Origin: Charina bottae
Lineage: Eukaryota; Chordata; Lepidosauria; Squamata; Charinaidae
Direction of reading: 5' to 3'
Assembly: GCA_023362775.1 (NCBI GenBank)
Contig: JALMGJ010000020.1
Coordinates: 8,884,501-8,948,500 of the forward strand
Length of the DNA stretch: 64,000 nucleotides
In this document: positions 47,503-59,225 of the stretch, piece after piece
How the letters are laid out: the number at the start of each line of letters is the position of its first letter
Numbering within the stretch: the stretch's first letter is position 1
Notes under the pieces: generated by a model
The model's input: only the letters and a program-made list of their open reading frames with translations
Database searches by the model: none
What the model was told of the DNA's origin: nothing
Position numbers and translations under genes: made by a program

Positions 47503-47751
47503 CAGGGCTTTCCAAAGTGCCGCCGCTGGCAACACACCCGGCGGCGGCGACGCGCGCGCGCACGGCGGCGGCGCAGGGGGCGTGTGGTGGCGCGCGCGCG
47601 CACGGCGGCGGCGCGGGGGCGTGCGGCGGCGCGCGCGTGCATGGCAGCCACCGTGCACGCGCGTGCCGCCGCTTCCGGGTGGTGTGGCGACACACCACGC
47701 TGTGTGTGGCGACACACTTTTGTGTCGCCACACAGAGTTTGGAAAGCTCTG
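47503..47751. mobile_element. CpG-rich non-autonomous hAT, subfamily B
   Basis: A 249-bp element with ends CAGGGCTTTCCAAA...TTTGGAAAGCTCTG and a perfect 8-bp duplication, caatatac (47495-47502 and 47752-47759). The inside is extremely CpG-rich, with a 40-bp tandem unit starting at 47551 and 47591 (cgcgcgcgcgcacggcggcg). Open frames here, on both strands, are low-complexity by-products. It shares terminal repeats with subfamily A but not the interior. Confidence 0.93.
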
Positions 47752-47794
47752 CAATATACAATGCAAAAATTAGCCGTGGTCTTCCCTTCCTGTC

Positions 47795-48113
47795 AGTGGG
47801 TAAGACGCCAGGCTTGTCGATTGGAAGATCGCAAGTTCGGAGGTTCGAATCCCTAGCTCTGCGTGTGGAGTGAGCTCCTGCACTAGCTCCAGCTCTTGCC
47901 AACCTAGCAATTCGAAAGCATGCAAATGCAAGTAGATTAATAGGTACCACTTCAGTGGGTAGGTAACAGCGTTCCACGCGCATCATGCTGGCCACATGAC
48001 CGTGGAAGCGTCTTAGGACAACGCTGGCTCTTTGGCTAACAAACGGAGATGAGCACCGGCCCCTAGAGTGGGACACGACTGCACAAATGTACGGGGGGAA
48101 CCTTTACCTTTTA
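47795..48113 (+). mobile_element. Sauria-type SINE, 5' truncated
   Basis: It starts inside the tRNA-like head (agtgggtaagacgccaggct) and runs to the A/T-rich end after acctttacctttta. A 14-bp perfect duplication, cttcccttcctgtc, flanks it (47781-47794 and 48114-48127), as expected for LINE-mediated insertion. The BovB-like tail has one mismatch (agagtgggacacgactg). Confidence 0.95.
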
Positions 48114-48489
48114 CTTCCCTTCCTGTCTTGTCCCTGGTAATGCCTTTCCTCAGCAACAGTTCCTCTATTTCTGAGTTACACAATTCCGTACAATTGGATA
48201 AATCTCACATAATAGTGATCACCATGCTTCAATGCTTGGCTGTCATTTATCTTGAGAAAGGCTTCATGCTATGGTTCTTAGCAGAGAACAGCCAAATGTT
48301 CTCCCTCCCTTCATAATTACCATGTCAGATAGGAGTGAGGAAAGGAGCTTCAGTGGATACTTGGCAAGATTCAACAAGTCCAGACACCATGGCTTTTGAA
48401 TGTGCTCAGAGTTTAAAACCTGTCCTGAAATTCACCAGTAGAAAATAGCCATTCTTTTCATTTTTTTTAAGCAGTGGTACTTATTTTTA

Positions 48490-48705
48490 TTTATTACATG
48501 TTTGTCCCACCTTTCCTCCTCAGGACAATATGTCATGGTCTCTATTATATCCTTACAACAGTTCTTAACTTTAACTGACACCAAAAGGTGGTAGAATCTG
48601 GCCCAAGGTCAAACAACATGGGAATTTGGTCAAGCAGGAATTCTAACCCAGTCTTCTGCAGTCCTAATCCAACACTCTAACCACTACATTATGCCTATCA
48701 AATAT
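48490..48705 (-). mobile_element. Diverged tRNA-derived SINE
   Basis: Reversed order of a common amniote SINE: ATTT-rich tail at the left, then tgtcccacctttcctcctca, agaatctggcccaaggtca and, at the right, ccaacactctaaccactaca (reversed A-box region). It is old, with no clear duplication. Confidence 0.6.
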
Positions 48706-48944
48706 ATAATCTGATTTTAAGGGTTTTTTTTTAATCTACTAGCAGCAGAAGCACCAATGCTCTTCCTCAGGAATAATCACCTGTGGTCTAAAGTAGATGG
48801 CTTGCCTAAACGTTGACTCTCCAACCTAACATGAGGGAGAAGCAATCAAACAATTACTAAGCCACATCATGGCCTTTTACAAGGTACTGTAGCACTCTAG
48901 AAAAATATCCACCCTGTCCAACATCAGTGTCTGGCATCCAAAAA

Positions 48945-48967
48945 GGCCTACGTGTGCCACGTAGGCC
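48945..48967. repeat. 10-bp perfect inverted repeat
   Basis: GGCCTACGTG and its reverse complement flank a 3-base loop. Not assigned to any element. Confidence 0.7.
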
Positions 48968-50596
48968 CACACATAAAGTTTCTGGAATGGCTTCCAGATT
49001 ACATCTCAGCATTTCTTCTTTCTGTTCCAACCACAAAACTGCACTTCCATACCCCTCTTCATCTCCTTTCCGCATGTCTCTCCTTGGCTTCACCTTCATC
49101 TCCTCCCTGTCTTCTTCAACATTTCATGGCAAGCTAAGCAGTTGGAATTAAAGACTGCAATAATCAGCAGTGGTGGTTTTTGTGGTCCTGCCCCACAAAT
49201 AGCCTGGTAACAATTATATCTTGAGTGAGGAAAGCACTTTCAACCCTTAGTTATATAACAATGGACCCAGGAGGGCGATTTAATCTTCAAGAAAACATTT
49301 CATCTTACAAATGCCACAAAACTGATTTATTATTTCATTACTGGCTTAGGGGGGAAATCTGCATCATACACACAATTGATTACATACTAAAGCATCTCAA
49401 CAATGCCAGTCCAATTCAGCACACTGCGTTTATTTTTACTGTGCCCATCAAAAGGCACAAAGCTGCACAGGAGTTCATTGCCACCACCAGATGACTTTCC
49501 CTCAGAGCAGCCTAATGGGATTGTCCCTACCTGCATGCCTCAAGCAGCTGTGGACACAGGAACTGGGAAAGAAGGAAAAGTGCAGTCACCCAAGAGTTAA
49601 ATGAAGAACCTCTCTCTTTGAATCAGAGCTTTGGCTCAGACATCACCACAGCTGGAAATAGGTAATAAAACAAATACTTTGGACCAGCATGATTGTATGT
49701 GTTCTGTATCTAGCAGCTGCCATCCTACACATACTTGGAAATACCCAATGACACTGGAACATTTTTATGTGAGAAAATGTATTTGGCAGCATTGCCATGT
49801 TCCAGTCCTGAGAACTGCTCTATATCCTTTCCCTGCAATCCCAGGCAACAGGCTTAGCCAAGCCAAGCAAGGCAGCTTTAGTTTCTCCTGCTCATGCTGT
49901 ATCCTCTTCCTATTTTCTAACCTGCTTTACGGAACAGAACTTTAGCTCTCAGGATCCAAAGCGATGTGGGTGTTCTGCACTCAAGTCAAGAGCAACCAAC
50001 ATTTGGCAAGAAGTCTTCTACTGGTGCACTGCTAACAGCTGCTAGCTCAGCTGTGAAAGCCAAGACCCATGCACAAGCTGCCAGTTTTGTCTTGCTGGTC
50101 CATGCTGGGAGTGGGAATCCAGGGGTATCCAGCTTAAACAGTCCTTTTTATCTCTGGTGGGAATACAAATAGCATTAAAGGAGGCCTTTGGTACTGGTGA
50201 ACACCTTGAGGCAAATAGGAGGCCTTGGATAATAAACAGGGGTCCTGAACACAGGCTCTCCCCCCTCCTCCCCCTTCTTCTAGCCTCTCGGGATGCTTTT
50301 ATTCTACAGATGAGTAAGTACAAGATAGGTGGTTTGAGAGAGGGGTCAAGGAATCCATTTATGCCAACTTGGAAAATCCTTCCTTGAATAGAGGTGGGGG
50401 CCTCAGGCACAATCTTTCCCCCATCTTCCTCCCTGCTTTGTCTTCTGTGCCTAGGAAGATTAAGACCATTTCACAAGCTCAACACCAGCATGGTGATCTT
50501 AACGATCCTCCTTTAGATGATAAAGGGACTTAGAAATAACATCTCAATATAACCATGACCTAGCCCCAGGTGTAAGGTCACACAGCTACCTAGAAA

Positions 50597-50711
50597 CATA
50601 TTTAGGATTCCCTTACCAACTTTGCTCAGACTGAAGAAGCTCCTTGGATAAGGAGTGAAACGTTTCCACTGAGAAAATAGAAATCCAGTTGACATGATTC
50701 AAGCTACAGAC
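50597..50711 (+). mobile_element. Solo Penelope-like terminal arm
   Basis: A single arm homologous to the 20378-20635 foldback: attcccttaccaactttgct upstream of the hammerhead-like core and ccagttgacatgattcaagc downstream, ending gctacagacc. No reverse transcriptase and no clear target duplication were found. Confidence 0.7.
50625..50673 (+). ncRNA. Hammerhead-like ribozyme motif (Penelope type)
   Basis: Stem I CTCAG (50625-50629) pairs with CTGAG (50669-50673); core CTGAAGA (50631-50637); extra A; stem II GCTCC/GGAGT (50639-50643 with 50652-50656, last pair G-U); core GAAA (50657-50660); palindrome AACGTT. The best-preserved copy of this subfamily. The predicted cleavage point is after the ACGTT. 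Same caveats: an extra base before stem II and a stem III that probably needs a partner molecule or a tandem copy. Confidence 0.55.
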
Positions 50712-53700
50712 CTTTTAAACAAGGACCACCAAAAAAAGCCACTAACGTATTCCCCACAGTCCACCCTGTGAACGTCACCCTGTGAAAATAATACTGTCAG
50801 GATGTCATCCATGCCATCCTGCCATGGCGCCAGGAAGGAACATCCCACCAGTCTGTTAAACTCAGAGGATCGTTTAGGGGTGCTTTACAGTAAAACTACC
50901 AGATGTGTAAAGTAGGGGAGAATGCTGGCGATGGTAATCGCCACGTTAGTTGATTCGGACCCTGAAAAACCTGAAAACTGAGAGACGAAGGGAAGGGCGA
51001 TCAAGCCGTGAATCCCGATGGGGGGAGGGGGGAAACTTGGAGATTCTTAAACTGTTGGTTGCAGGAGTTTTATTCACTCGAGTCTTTAACGTGTAATGGA
51101 TCACTGGCTTTAATAAAGATTCCTTCATATCCCTGAGGGGCTTCTGTTAGGAGTTCTGATTTAATAGTCAACGGATCGAGGGCATCACAAATACTTATTC
51201 AAACTTCTGATTACTGAAATGCATTGGATGACCTCATGGTCCTTCAGATAAACTGAGGAAGAAAAAGAAAGGGGAAATGTTGCCTCAGCTGCATAGATAT
51301 ATAAGCAAAGGCTGAAATTAGAAACTACTACAAACACTGTATAAAATTATACAGTGCCTGTAGTTTTCCATTTGGGGAAATTTTTAATGTTTAGAATTTC
51401 AGGAGACCACAGGGAAGAGAAAGAGTGAAGGAAGTAAATGGGCTTCAGAGATTTTGCTTCTCTACTGTCAGTCATGCTTGAATATCACCATCTGCATGAA
51501 ACAGCACGGCCTTGTGAATTATATATTACTTCTCAGCAGCTACCTCTCAGTAGAAGGATAGGGGCATTCTTCCCAATAGGTATGCATTTCCCTCCATCTC
51601 CCAGCCTGGCTGAATGACTGCCACTGAAGGTGCAAACACAGGAGGCCAAGCAAAGAACTTCCTCACCACAAACTGTTCTGTGTGCTTGCAGCTGGACCTT
51701 TTCAATTTACCGAGTCTCCATATCTGTCCGAGTTTGGACACGGTAGCCGAAGCTGCACTAAATCACCTATGAAAATCAGGCCGTTGCCTGTAATGGGTGT
51801 CCACAATCCTACATTTAGTGCCAACACACAGGAGGGAGTCTAGTGCTCTCCAGGTATTAACAATTACACCATTTCAGGCAGAGATAGCAGAGATAATGAG
51901 CTTCTCACAGATAATCCCATTTCTGCCCAAGAGTTACCCCACCTTCCCAGGCTTCCAAGTAAGCAAATTGTGTTTTCTGTCATCACTCCATGTTATCCAA
52001 TGGATACAAGAGGGAGGTCACCTTTTTGCAGAAGGCGGGAAGCAGCCTGGGTTTATATTGCGAGAAGGCAAAGGTGGAGGCCAAATCCCTCCACTTACCC
52101 AGCCTAGTCCAAGTTCCTTGTTGATCTCATTCAGAAAAGATCTGTCCTCCCATGGGTTGTTCTGCCAGCCTTGGAGGCCACCTTCCACATGCCACAGGGA
52201 GCCCAATGAGATTAGCTCAGCTAGGACCCAACGCCCTCCTGAAGACAAGCAGGTTAAATCCTGATGAGCCACTTTTATTTTGGGAAGCATGTAACTCCTC
52301 ACCCTGCCCTGAAAAGCTGTTCTCTGCAATAATAGTCTTTCCCCTTCCCAAGAGGAGGACTATCTGCTTTGCCCAAAACCAGCAAAGAGGAATAGTGACA
52401 ACAGGAAACCTCTTCTCAAAAGGTGCTCTCTGTCTCCTTGCCACCTCCTGTTCCACAAAGGACTGTTTTCATCTTTCACCAAATCCACCTTTCCTCTCAT
52501 GTCAGAGTATGCTGGAGGAGACTCACACAAGGCCCTTGTTAAACTTTGGGTATTATCTGAGCCCCCTGCTAAAAGAAAAGTTTGATAATGCTTAACAAAT
52601 CATTTTAATCATGGGCGATGACCCAAAGCCAAAATTCTCAAAATGTTTGATCTTGGCCTTCTTCTGCACTCTTACTGTAGATAGCAAGCCTTCCGCCAAG
52701 AGGATAGTCCTGCCTACTCATCCCTGACAGACTCTCAAAATGCCCTGTAGAACCACAGCATCCATTTTATCAGAAGAAATGCCATGCTCAGCTAGCAGTT
52801 AACTGTGTAGCAGTGCAGGTTTTAAGTTTTAATTTACTAGGAAAGCCTGCTTGGTAGTTCGGGCTCTTTTGCCTTTTCATAGCTTACATCCAGACCCTAG
52901 CTGTGACCAGAATCTTCTAGTGTAGGCACTACTTTTGTAGTTTTTATATCTCACTTTCCTGAAAATCTTCCTTTCCTAGTATTTTTTTAACCTCATCTTT
53001 GCCATCAGAGAATACAGCCTTCTCAACAAAAACACACTCTTCATATATTTCAAAATGTCATTGTTCCCTATTTTCTAATTTTATATATTTCTATTTTGTG
53101 AGGTTACCTTTGGAGTGAATGTTCAATGTATCAATTTGTATTTTATTGAGATACTTTGTACAGACCCCTACAATATTGTGCAAGTAAAGCCCTTGTTAAC
53201 GAATTGGCAGAACATTCTTGGCTTGTGTGTATGCAGGCACATGCACACATACACACACATATGTGAACTGCTTTGTTCTGAAACATGCTGATTGTTTCAA
53301 TACGTTTTCTTCTACAGACCTCATCCAAATAATTCTATGTGACTTTCCGCTTTTGGAAAAAAAAACGGTATCCAGAAAAAATCATGAGAAAGCATTTAAG
53401 AGGTAAGAATATATAAAAACATCTGGTTTTGTTCCATGGAGAGAATTTTGTCAACACAAAAACATTTATACAAACCCACAGCTCTTTCTAAAATCTCTTC
53501 CCTTTACTTGGAATTCAAGCACATGTATGTGTATGCCATATAGATTTTTTGCATGCAAACTACACACTTATTTTTCTCGTTAACTTGATAGATGCAGATA
53601 TCTACAGAATTTATCCTGCCGTTCTCTACACACTTTTACACCCTTCTCATAAAAACAATCATGCATCATTTGCACAAGCTCAAACTCTTCCAACAAAAAC

Positions 53701-54466
53701 ATTCAAGGGACACATTTTATTTTGCCTGGAACACAGACAAAGTCTTCAAGCAAAGAAAACATTTACAACTTCCACATCTCATCAACCTTTCAGATTCAAG
53801 CATTCAGGATTCCCACATGCCGTTAAACTATTTTTAAAAAATGGAAAAGTAACAGAAACTCACGTTCAGTTTTATAGTTCCCTACTTGTCCTTTGCATGT
53901 TATCCTTAAATGTCAAGCCACTTTATTTGACAGAATATGAAAACAATAAAAAAAAATCCAACAGTAGACATTTTTCAAACTATGCATAACATGACAAAAA
54001 GTAAACCCAGGTTGCCAAAAATTAGGAGGAAACTACATTAAACCTGGATCTTAGAAAACTGTGTCTGTATGATAGTCATATTTGCAAACACAATGCGCTC
54101 TTAGAAGCATTTTGTTTCAAGAAGCCTTTATCTGGGTTAATCACGTACATTAAAAGCAAACATGGGGGAGAGAAAGAAAAATATATATAAAGTATTGCAT
54201 TTAGCAAGTCTAAAGAAGGGACGAAAGATGAAATGGCAGAATGGGGGGGGGCATTCTCAATCGCTGGCATAATTACCACCTCTTCTGCCTATTCACCATG
54301 CCTCATAAACACGTCATCTGTTCATGAAGATGAAATTCTGCACACTTTCCATACAACTTATACATGCAGGACAGGAGAATACAGGTATCTGATGTTGGGG
54401 CGTACATGTAAAACAGATTTGTATAATCTCTGGTCAATATGCATAAACGCCAACGAACCTTTAGAC

Positions 54467-54723
54467 CAGTGCTTTCCAAAGTGCCGCCATTGGCGACACA
54501 CCAACGGCGGCCGTGGGGGCGCGCGGGGGCACGGCGGCGGCGTGGGGGGCGCGGCGGCGGTATGCGCGGCGGCCTCGCTAAAACGCAGAAGCGCTGATGG
54601 CGCGCCGCTACCACCGCCACCATGCACACTGCCGCCGCACGCGTCCCCGCGCCACTTCACAACACACTAAACTGTGTGTTGCGACACACTAAAGTGTCGC
54701 GACACACAGTTTGGAAAGCTATG
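54467..54723. mobile_element. CpG-rich non-autonomous hAT, subfamily B
   Basis: A 257-bp element with ends CAGTGCTTTCCAAA...TTTGGAAAGCTATG and a perfect 8-bp duplication, ctttagac (54459-54466 and 54724-54731). CpG-rich interior related to 58945-59217 (both contain a ctaaaacgc segment) but with its own GGCGG runs. Near the right end, doubled cgacacact units repeat. Confidence 0.93.
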
Positions 54724-56424
54724 CTTTAGACAAATGAAACCATTTCAGACATCGTAATACATCAATATAGTTTTAAAAACTGTATAGTTGTTACCATTCT
54801 GAAAGAAATACCTAAAAAATTTCCTCCAGGCATAGCAATCTCCAAAGTTATAACACTATTGTTACAACACTAAGACTTTAGAATTATATAAACACACTCC
54901 AATTCATATTAACATCACCGGAGATCTTGCACATCCTCAGTATATTTCTTAATTAAACATATGGGCTGGGAGGGGGGGGAGAACAGACCACACTGGTGAA
55001 AATAATGCTACTAGCATACATAAGCAAAATATTTCTGCACAGAATCTATTATTAAATATTCAAACAGAATTTTCTCCTGAGCCTTGCAGCTTTACTTAAA
55101 ATAGTAACTGGAGATGTAAAGTGACTCGATTAAAGTTGCATTGTTATTATTGCAAAAAAAGACAGATTGTACAAAATCCCAAGTGGGATTTAAGGTTCAG
55201 TGCGTCTAACCCTGTTGCCATTGAAGACTGCCTGTGGGCAAGGCTGGAGCTGAAAAGCACAGGTGCTTCCTTGTTCAGTCCTGTAAAATTGCACAGATTA
55301 CCCAACTCTAAAGGATCAGAGTTACTAGCATGTGTGCCTCTCGCAAAGTTTCCCTCTATTTCTAGAAATTATCTGAGGAGCTCATGATGCTTCAACAATA
55401 AACTCAACGTTGGGTTACAAAAAAGGAGAAACCCAGACAGCTGTCTTCCTGAGCTGCCAGAGCAACAATCCTTTAAGCTGAATTCTTTATTTACGCTTTT
55501 CTAAATGCCATGCACATTCTGGTTCACACTCAGCTCCTGCTGCCTTTGAAGCAAAAAGTTTTCTGCTCATCACAATTCAGTCAAGAGGGAAGATTTCCCG
55601 AAGGCAGCTTTCCACCTCAGTGCACGTGTCCATTTATAGTATACTAACGACTCCGTTCAGTGAAGGTGGAGCACCTTTTGCAAAAGCGCTGAGCAATCTC
55701 AATCCTCAGTGAAGCCGAAAAATAATCAGCACCATCCCATTAAGGTGTTCTTCTACTCCCTTTCCACGAATCATAAATGTCCTTAGCAAAGCCCTGAAAC
55801 CAGGCATGCGTAAAGCATGCTCTAAGATTCCACTGATCCATCTCAACCCTGCAAGGTTCTAAGCGCTCTTCTGCAGAGCATTGAAGTGTCCGTTTGCCCT
55901 TCACATGTTCTAGCAAACATATGTCAGACCACAATCTTTGGCATGACATCTGGGTAGTATTTATAGGTAGAAATCGATTGTAACAGTCAATGAAGGTGCA
56001 CTGAAGCCATTATTAGTCAAATATTCTGGGCATATATTTACTCCATTATTTTCAGACTAATAATAACAACCCTAGAGTGTTACACAAAACCTAACATTGA
56101 AGCAAACTATAGTCTACAAAAGCACACAACGCAATGACTATGTTTAACATGCCACAAAACTGTTGCTTTTGTTCCAACGTATTAGGTCAACATGATGAAG
56201 CTTCCTTGCTGAAGCTACACTGTTCTGCTGTTTTTGAGGTCCATGGTGGAAGAAAAGCAAAATGTGGACTAAAAATGTATCAAATAAAACAAGTAAAGGT
56301 TAATTTTTAAAGATGCTGATTTCAAGAAATTTATCCAGCATTTGTTCATACTGTAGAAACCTCAGGGTGATTGAATCTCATCCCCTGATTCTAACTACAG
56401 TATAACCAAACATTGCACTATGGC

Positions 56425-56894
56425 TAGGATGACCATATTTCCTTGAGACAAAAACAGGACAAGAGGAACCAAAAGCTGGAAGTAGCTGGAGCAGCGCGAA
56501 AGAGCCAGAGCAGCTGATTGGAGGGAACCCGGAAGAGGAATCGCCTCCACCTATCAGCGCACGGCAAAGGAGGTGGGAGTTGGAGGGAACCCGGAAGAGG
56601 AATCACCTCCACCTATCACACTGCTCGGCCCGCCTCTCCCACCTCCTTTGCCGCGCACTGATAGGCGGAGGCGATTCCTCTTCGGGTTCCCTCCAATCAG
56701 CTGCTATGGCTCTTTCACGCTGCTCCAACTACTTCCGGCTCTCGGTTCCGGCTGGCGGCAGGGACAGGCTAGTTCCTGACAGGTTTTTTAAAAAACGGGA
56801 CAAAATTGACTTTTATATTAAAACGACGGTCCGGTCCGGAAATGTTAAAAAAAACAGGACTGTCCCATTCAAAACGGGACGTATGGTCAGCCTA
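56425..56894. mobile_element. hAT-like MITE, TAGGCTGACCATA family
   Basis: A 470-bp copy with ends TAGGATGACCATA...GTATGGTCAGCCTA and a perfect 8-bp duplication, actatggc (56417-56424 and 56895-56902). The interior has an inverted segment (ggaggcgattcctcttcggg and its reverse at 56520-56560) plus a direct duplicate (gagggaacccggaagaggaa at 56520 and 56582). The right third (AAACGGGAC motifs) matches the 34399 copy. Confidence 0.9.
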
Positions 56895-57279
56895 ACTATG
56901 GCATGATTAAGGAACTGCTGGTCTATGTTTGTTTGTTTATTTATTTATTTCTCATATTTCTACACTGCCCATCTCGCAAGAGACTCTACATTGTCCCTTA
57001 GAAGTATCAGAGCTAGAAATATTCTAAAGATCAGAAGACAAGATCCCAGTAGAGAATTGCAGCCTAGAGGCATGAACAGGGATTGAATAATGTAAATTTG
57101 ACACCCTCTGATTTAACAACAGTGCTTATGAAAGTAATCTATCAAAGAATGACATCTAAGACAAGATCCACTAATCAGGTAGAAAAAAAATACCTTTCAG
57201 CTTGATGGCAAAGGTTATTTTTAAGAGATGCATCTTGCTGGTTTAATTTATATGCAGGGTAGATTATAAGAGATTATAA

Positions 57280-58944
57280 GTGGAGTTCCCCAGACTCATG
57301 GTTTTGGGGGATTTCAATCTGCCATCCCTGGGACGGGCCTCAGAGGTGGCTCAGGAGTTCATGACTACCATGGCAGCCATGGGCCTGTCGCAGATTATTC
57401 GGGACCCGACTCGAGACAGTGGTCTCACGCCAGACTTAGTTTTCTTGTCAGAGCAGTGGCAATGTGATCTGAGGGGAGAGTTAGATCTGTCCCCATTGTC
57501 ATGGTCAGACCACGCCCTGGTGACCCTGAGGCTCTCTTGTGCTGCCCCACTCCGCAGGGAGCCTGGACCTATTAGATTGGTCCACCCCCGGCAACTTATG
57601 GACCCAATGAGGTTTCAGAGGGAGCTGGGGGTTATACCTGAAGATCTGCGGCACGGTCCAGCGGAGGTCTTGGCCGCAGCTTGGAATAAAGAGGCGGCCG
57701 GGGCCTTGGACAGGATCGCGCCTATGCGACCTCTCTTGCCTCGTTCAACCCGTCACTCCCCGTGGTTCACGGAGGAGTTGAGGGTTTTGAAGAGGGTTAA
57801 GAGACGTCTGGAGCGCCGCTGGAGGAAGACGAAGACTGAATCTGACCGGACACAATCTAGAGCCACTATTAGGGCCTACCTTGTGGCGGTAAGAGCGGCG
57901 AAACGTGATTATTTCTCCACTCTTATTGCGTCCGCAGAATGCTGCCCGATGGCCCTGTTTAAGATTACTAGATCCCTTTTGGGTCGGATGGACTTGGTGA
58001 GCCATTTACAGGGCCGGTCGGAAGAGTTTGTTGAGCATCTGCAGGACAAAATCGCTCAGATTAATTCCAAGTTAAGCTCTAAGCGTGAGGCACAATCTGG
58101 GGAGATGCCAGAGGTACGTACTTACCCTGTTATCTGGGAACAGTTTGATCCTGTTTGGCCTGATGAAGTAGACAGAATCCTCCGGATTGTAAATGCCACC
58201 ACTTGTCATCTAGACCCATGTTCCTCCTGGCTGGTAAAGTCAGCCCGGGAGGTCACATGTGGTTGGGTCCAGGCGATGATTAATACATCTTTGGGGGAGG
58301 GGGTGTTTCCGGCGGTCTTTAAGAAGGCGTTGGTGCACCCCCTCCTCAAGAAGCCTTCCCTGGACCCTACTGTTTTAAACAACTTTTGTCCTGTCTCCCA
58401 CCTTCCCTTTTTGGGAAAAGTGGTTGAGAAGGTGGTGGCGCTGCAACTCCAGAGGATTCTGGATGAAACGGATTATCTAGACCCCTTTCAGTCAGGTTTC
58501 AGGCCAGGATATGGGACAGTGACTGCATTGGTCGCGCTTATGGATGATCTTTGGCGGGAGCGATATGGAGGGAGTGCATCCATTCTCGCTCTCTTGGATC
58601 TCTCAGCGGCTTTTGATACCGTCGACCATGGTATCCTTTTGGGGTGGCTCAGGGAGTTAGAAATGGGCGGCGTTGTTTTACGCTGGTTCACCTCCTTCCT
58701 CTGGGACCGTTCCCAATTGGTGGTAATAGGAGAGGAGAGATCTGACCCTCAACCCCGCTTGTGTGGGGTGCCGCAGGGTTTGGTTCTCTCTCCTCTCCTA
58801 TTTAACATCTACATGCAGCCGCTGGGCAAGATCATCCGTCACCACGGGATGAGGTATCACCAGTACGCTGATGATACCCAGTTGTACATCTCTGTCCCGG
58901 GTGAAGTAAGTGTTGCAGTCGACACCCTTTCTCAGTGTCTGGAG
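57280..58944 (+). pseudogene. CR1/L3 LINE endonuclease-RT, part 1
   Basis: An open frame covering the end of the endonuclease domain (GDFNLPSLGR near residue 10, SDHALVTL near 76) and most of the reverse transcriptase: QSGFRPGYGT near 403, LDLSAAFDTVDH at 439-450, GVPQG near 496 and the catalytic YADD at 529-532. The first part of the endonuclease is lost by 5' truncation, and the frame is cut by the hAT insertion at 58945. The annotated end is the host/hAT junction; the open frame itself runs on 30 bp into the hAT before a stop. Clade assignment follows the RT motifs and the 3' terminal block. Confidence 0.9.
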
Positions 58945-59217
58945 CAGGGCTTTCCAAAGTGCCGCCGCTGGTGACACACCAGCGGCGGCGGCAGTGCGGC
59001 GGCGGCGCGCACACGCACGGAGCTGGTGAGGGGGCGTGCGGCGGCACGCGCGTACACGGCGGCGGCAGCCTCCACTAAAACGCGGAAGCACTGATACCGT
59101 GTCGCTGCCACCGCCGCCGTGCACGTGCGCGCCGCCGCTTCCGGGTGGTGTGGCAACACACCACGCTGTGTGTGGCAACACACTTTTGTGTCACGACACA
59201 CAGTTTGGAAAGCTCTG
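58945..59217. mobile_element. CpG-rich hAT, subfamily B, nested in the LINE
   Basis: A 273-bp element with ends CAGGGCTTTCCAAA...TTTGGAAAGCTCTG inside the RT coding region. The 8-bp duplication gtctggag is perfect (58937-58944 and 59218-59225). Removing the element plus one duplication (281 bp) brings the two LINE frames into register. The order of events is therefore LINE first, hAT second. Confidence 0.96.
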
Positions 59218-59225
59218 GTCTGGAG

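Noticed and set aside
47329..48076. Several overlapping Arg/Ala-rich open frames on both strands
   Set aside because: They lie across a CpG-rich hAT element and a Sauria SINE; the composition comes from GCG repeats and no protein domain is visible.
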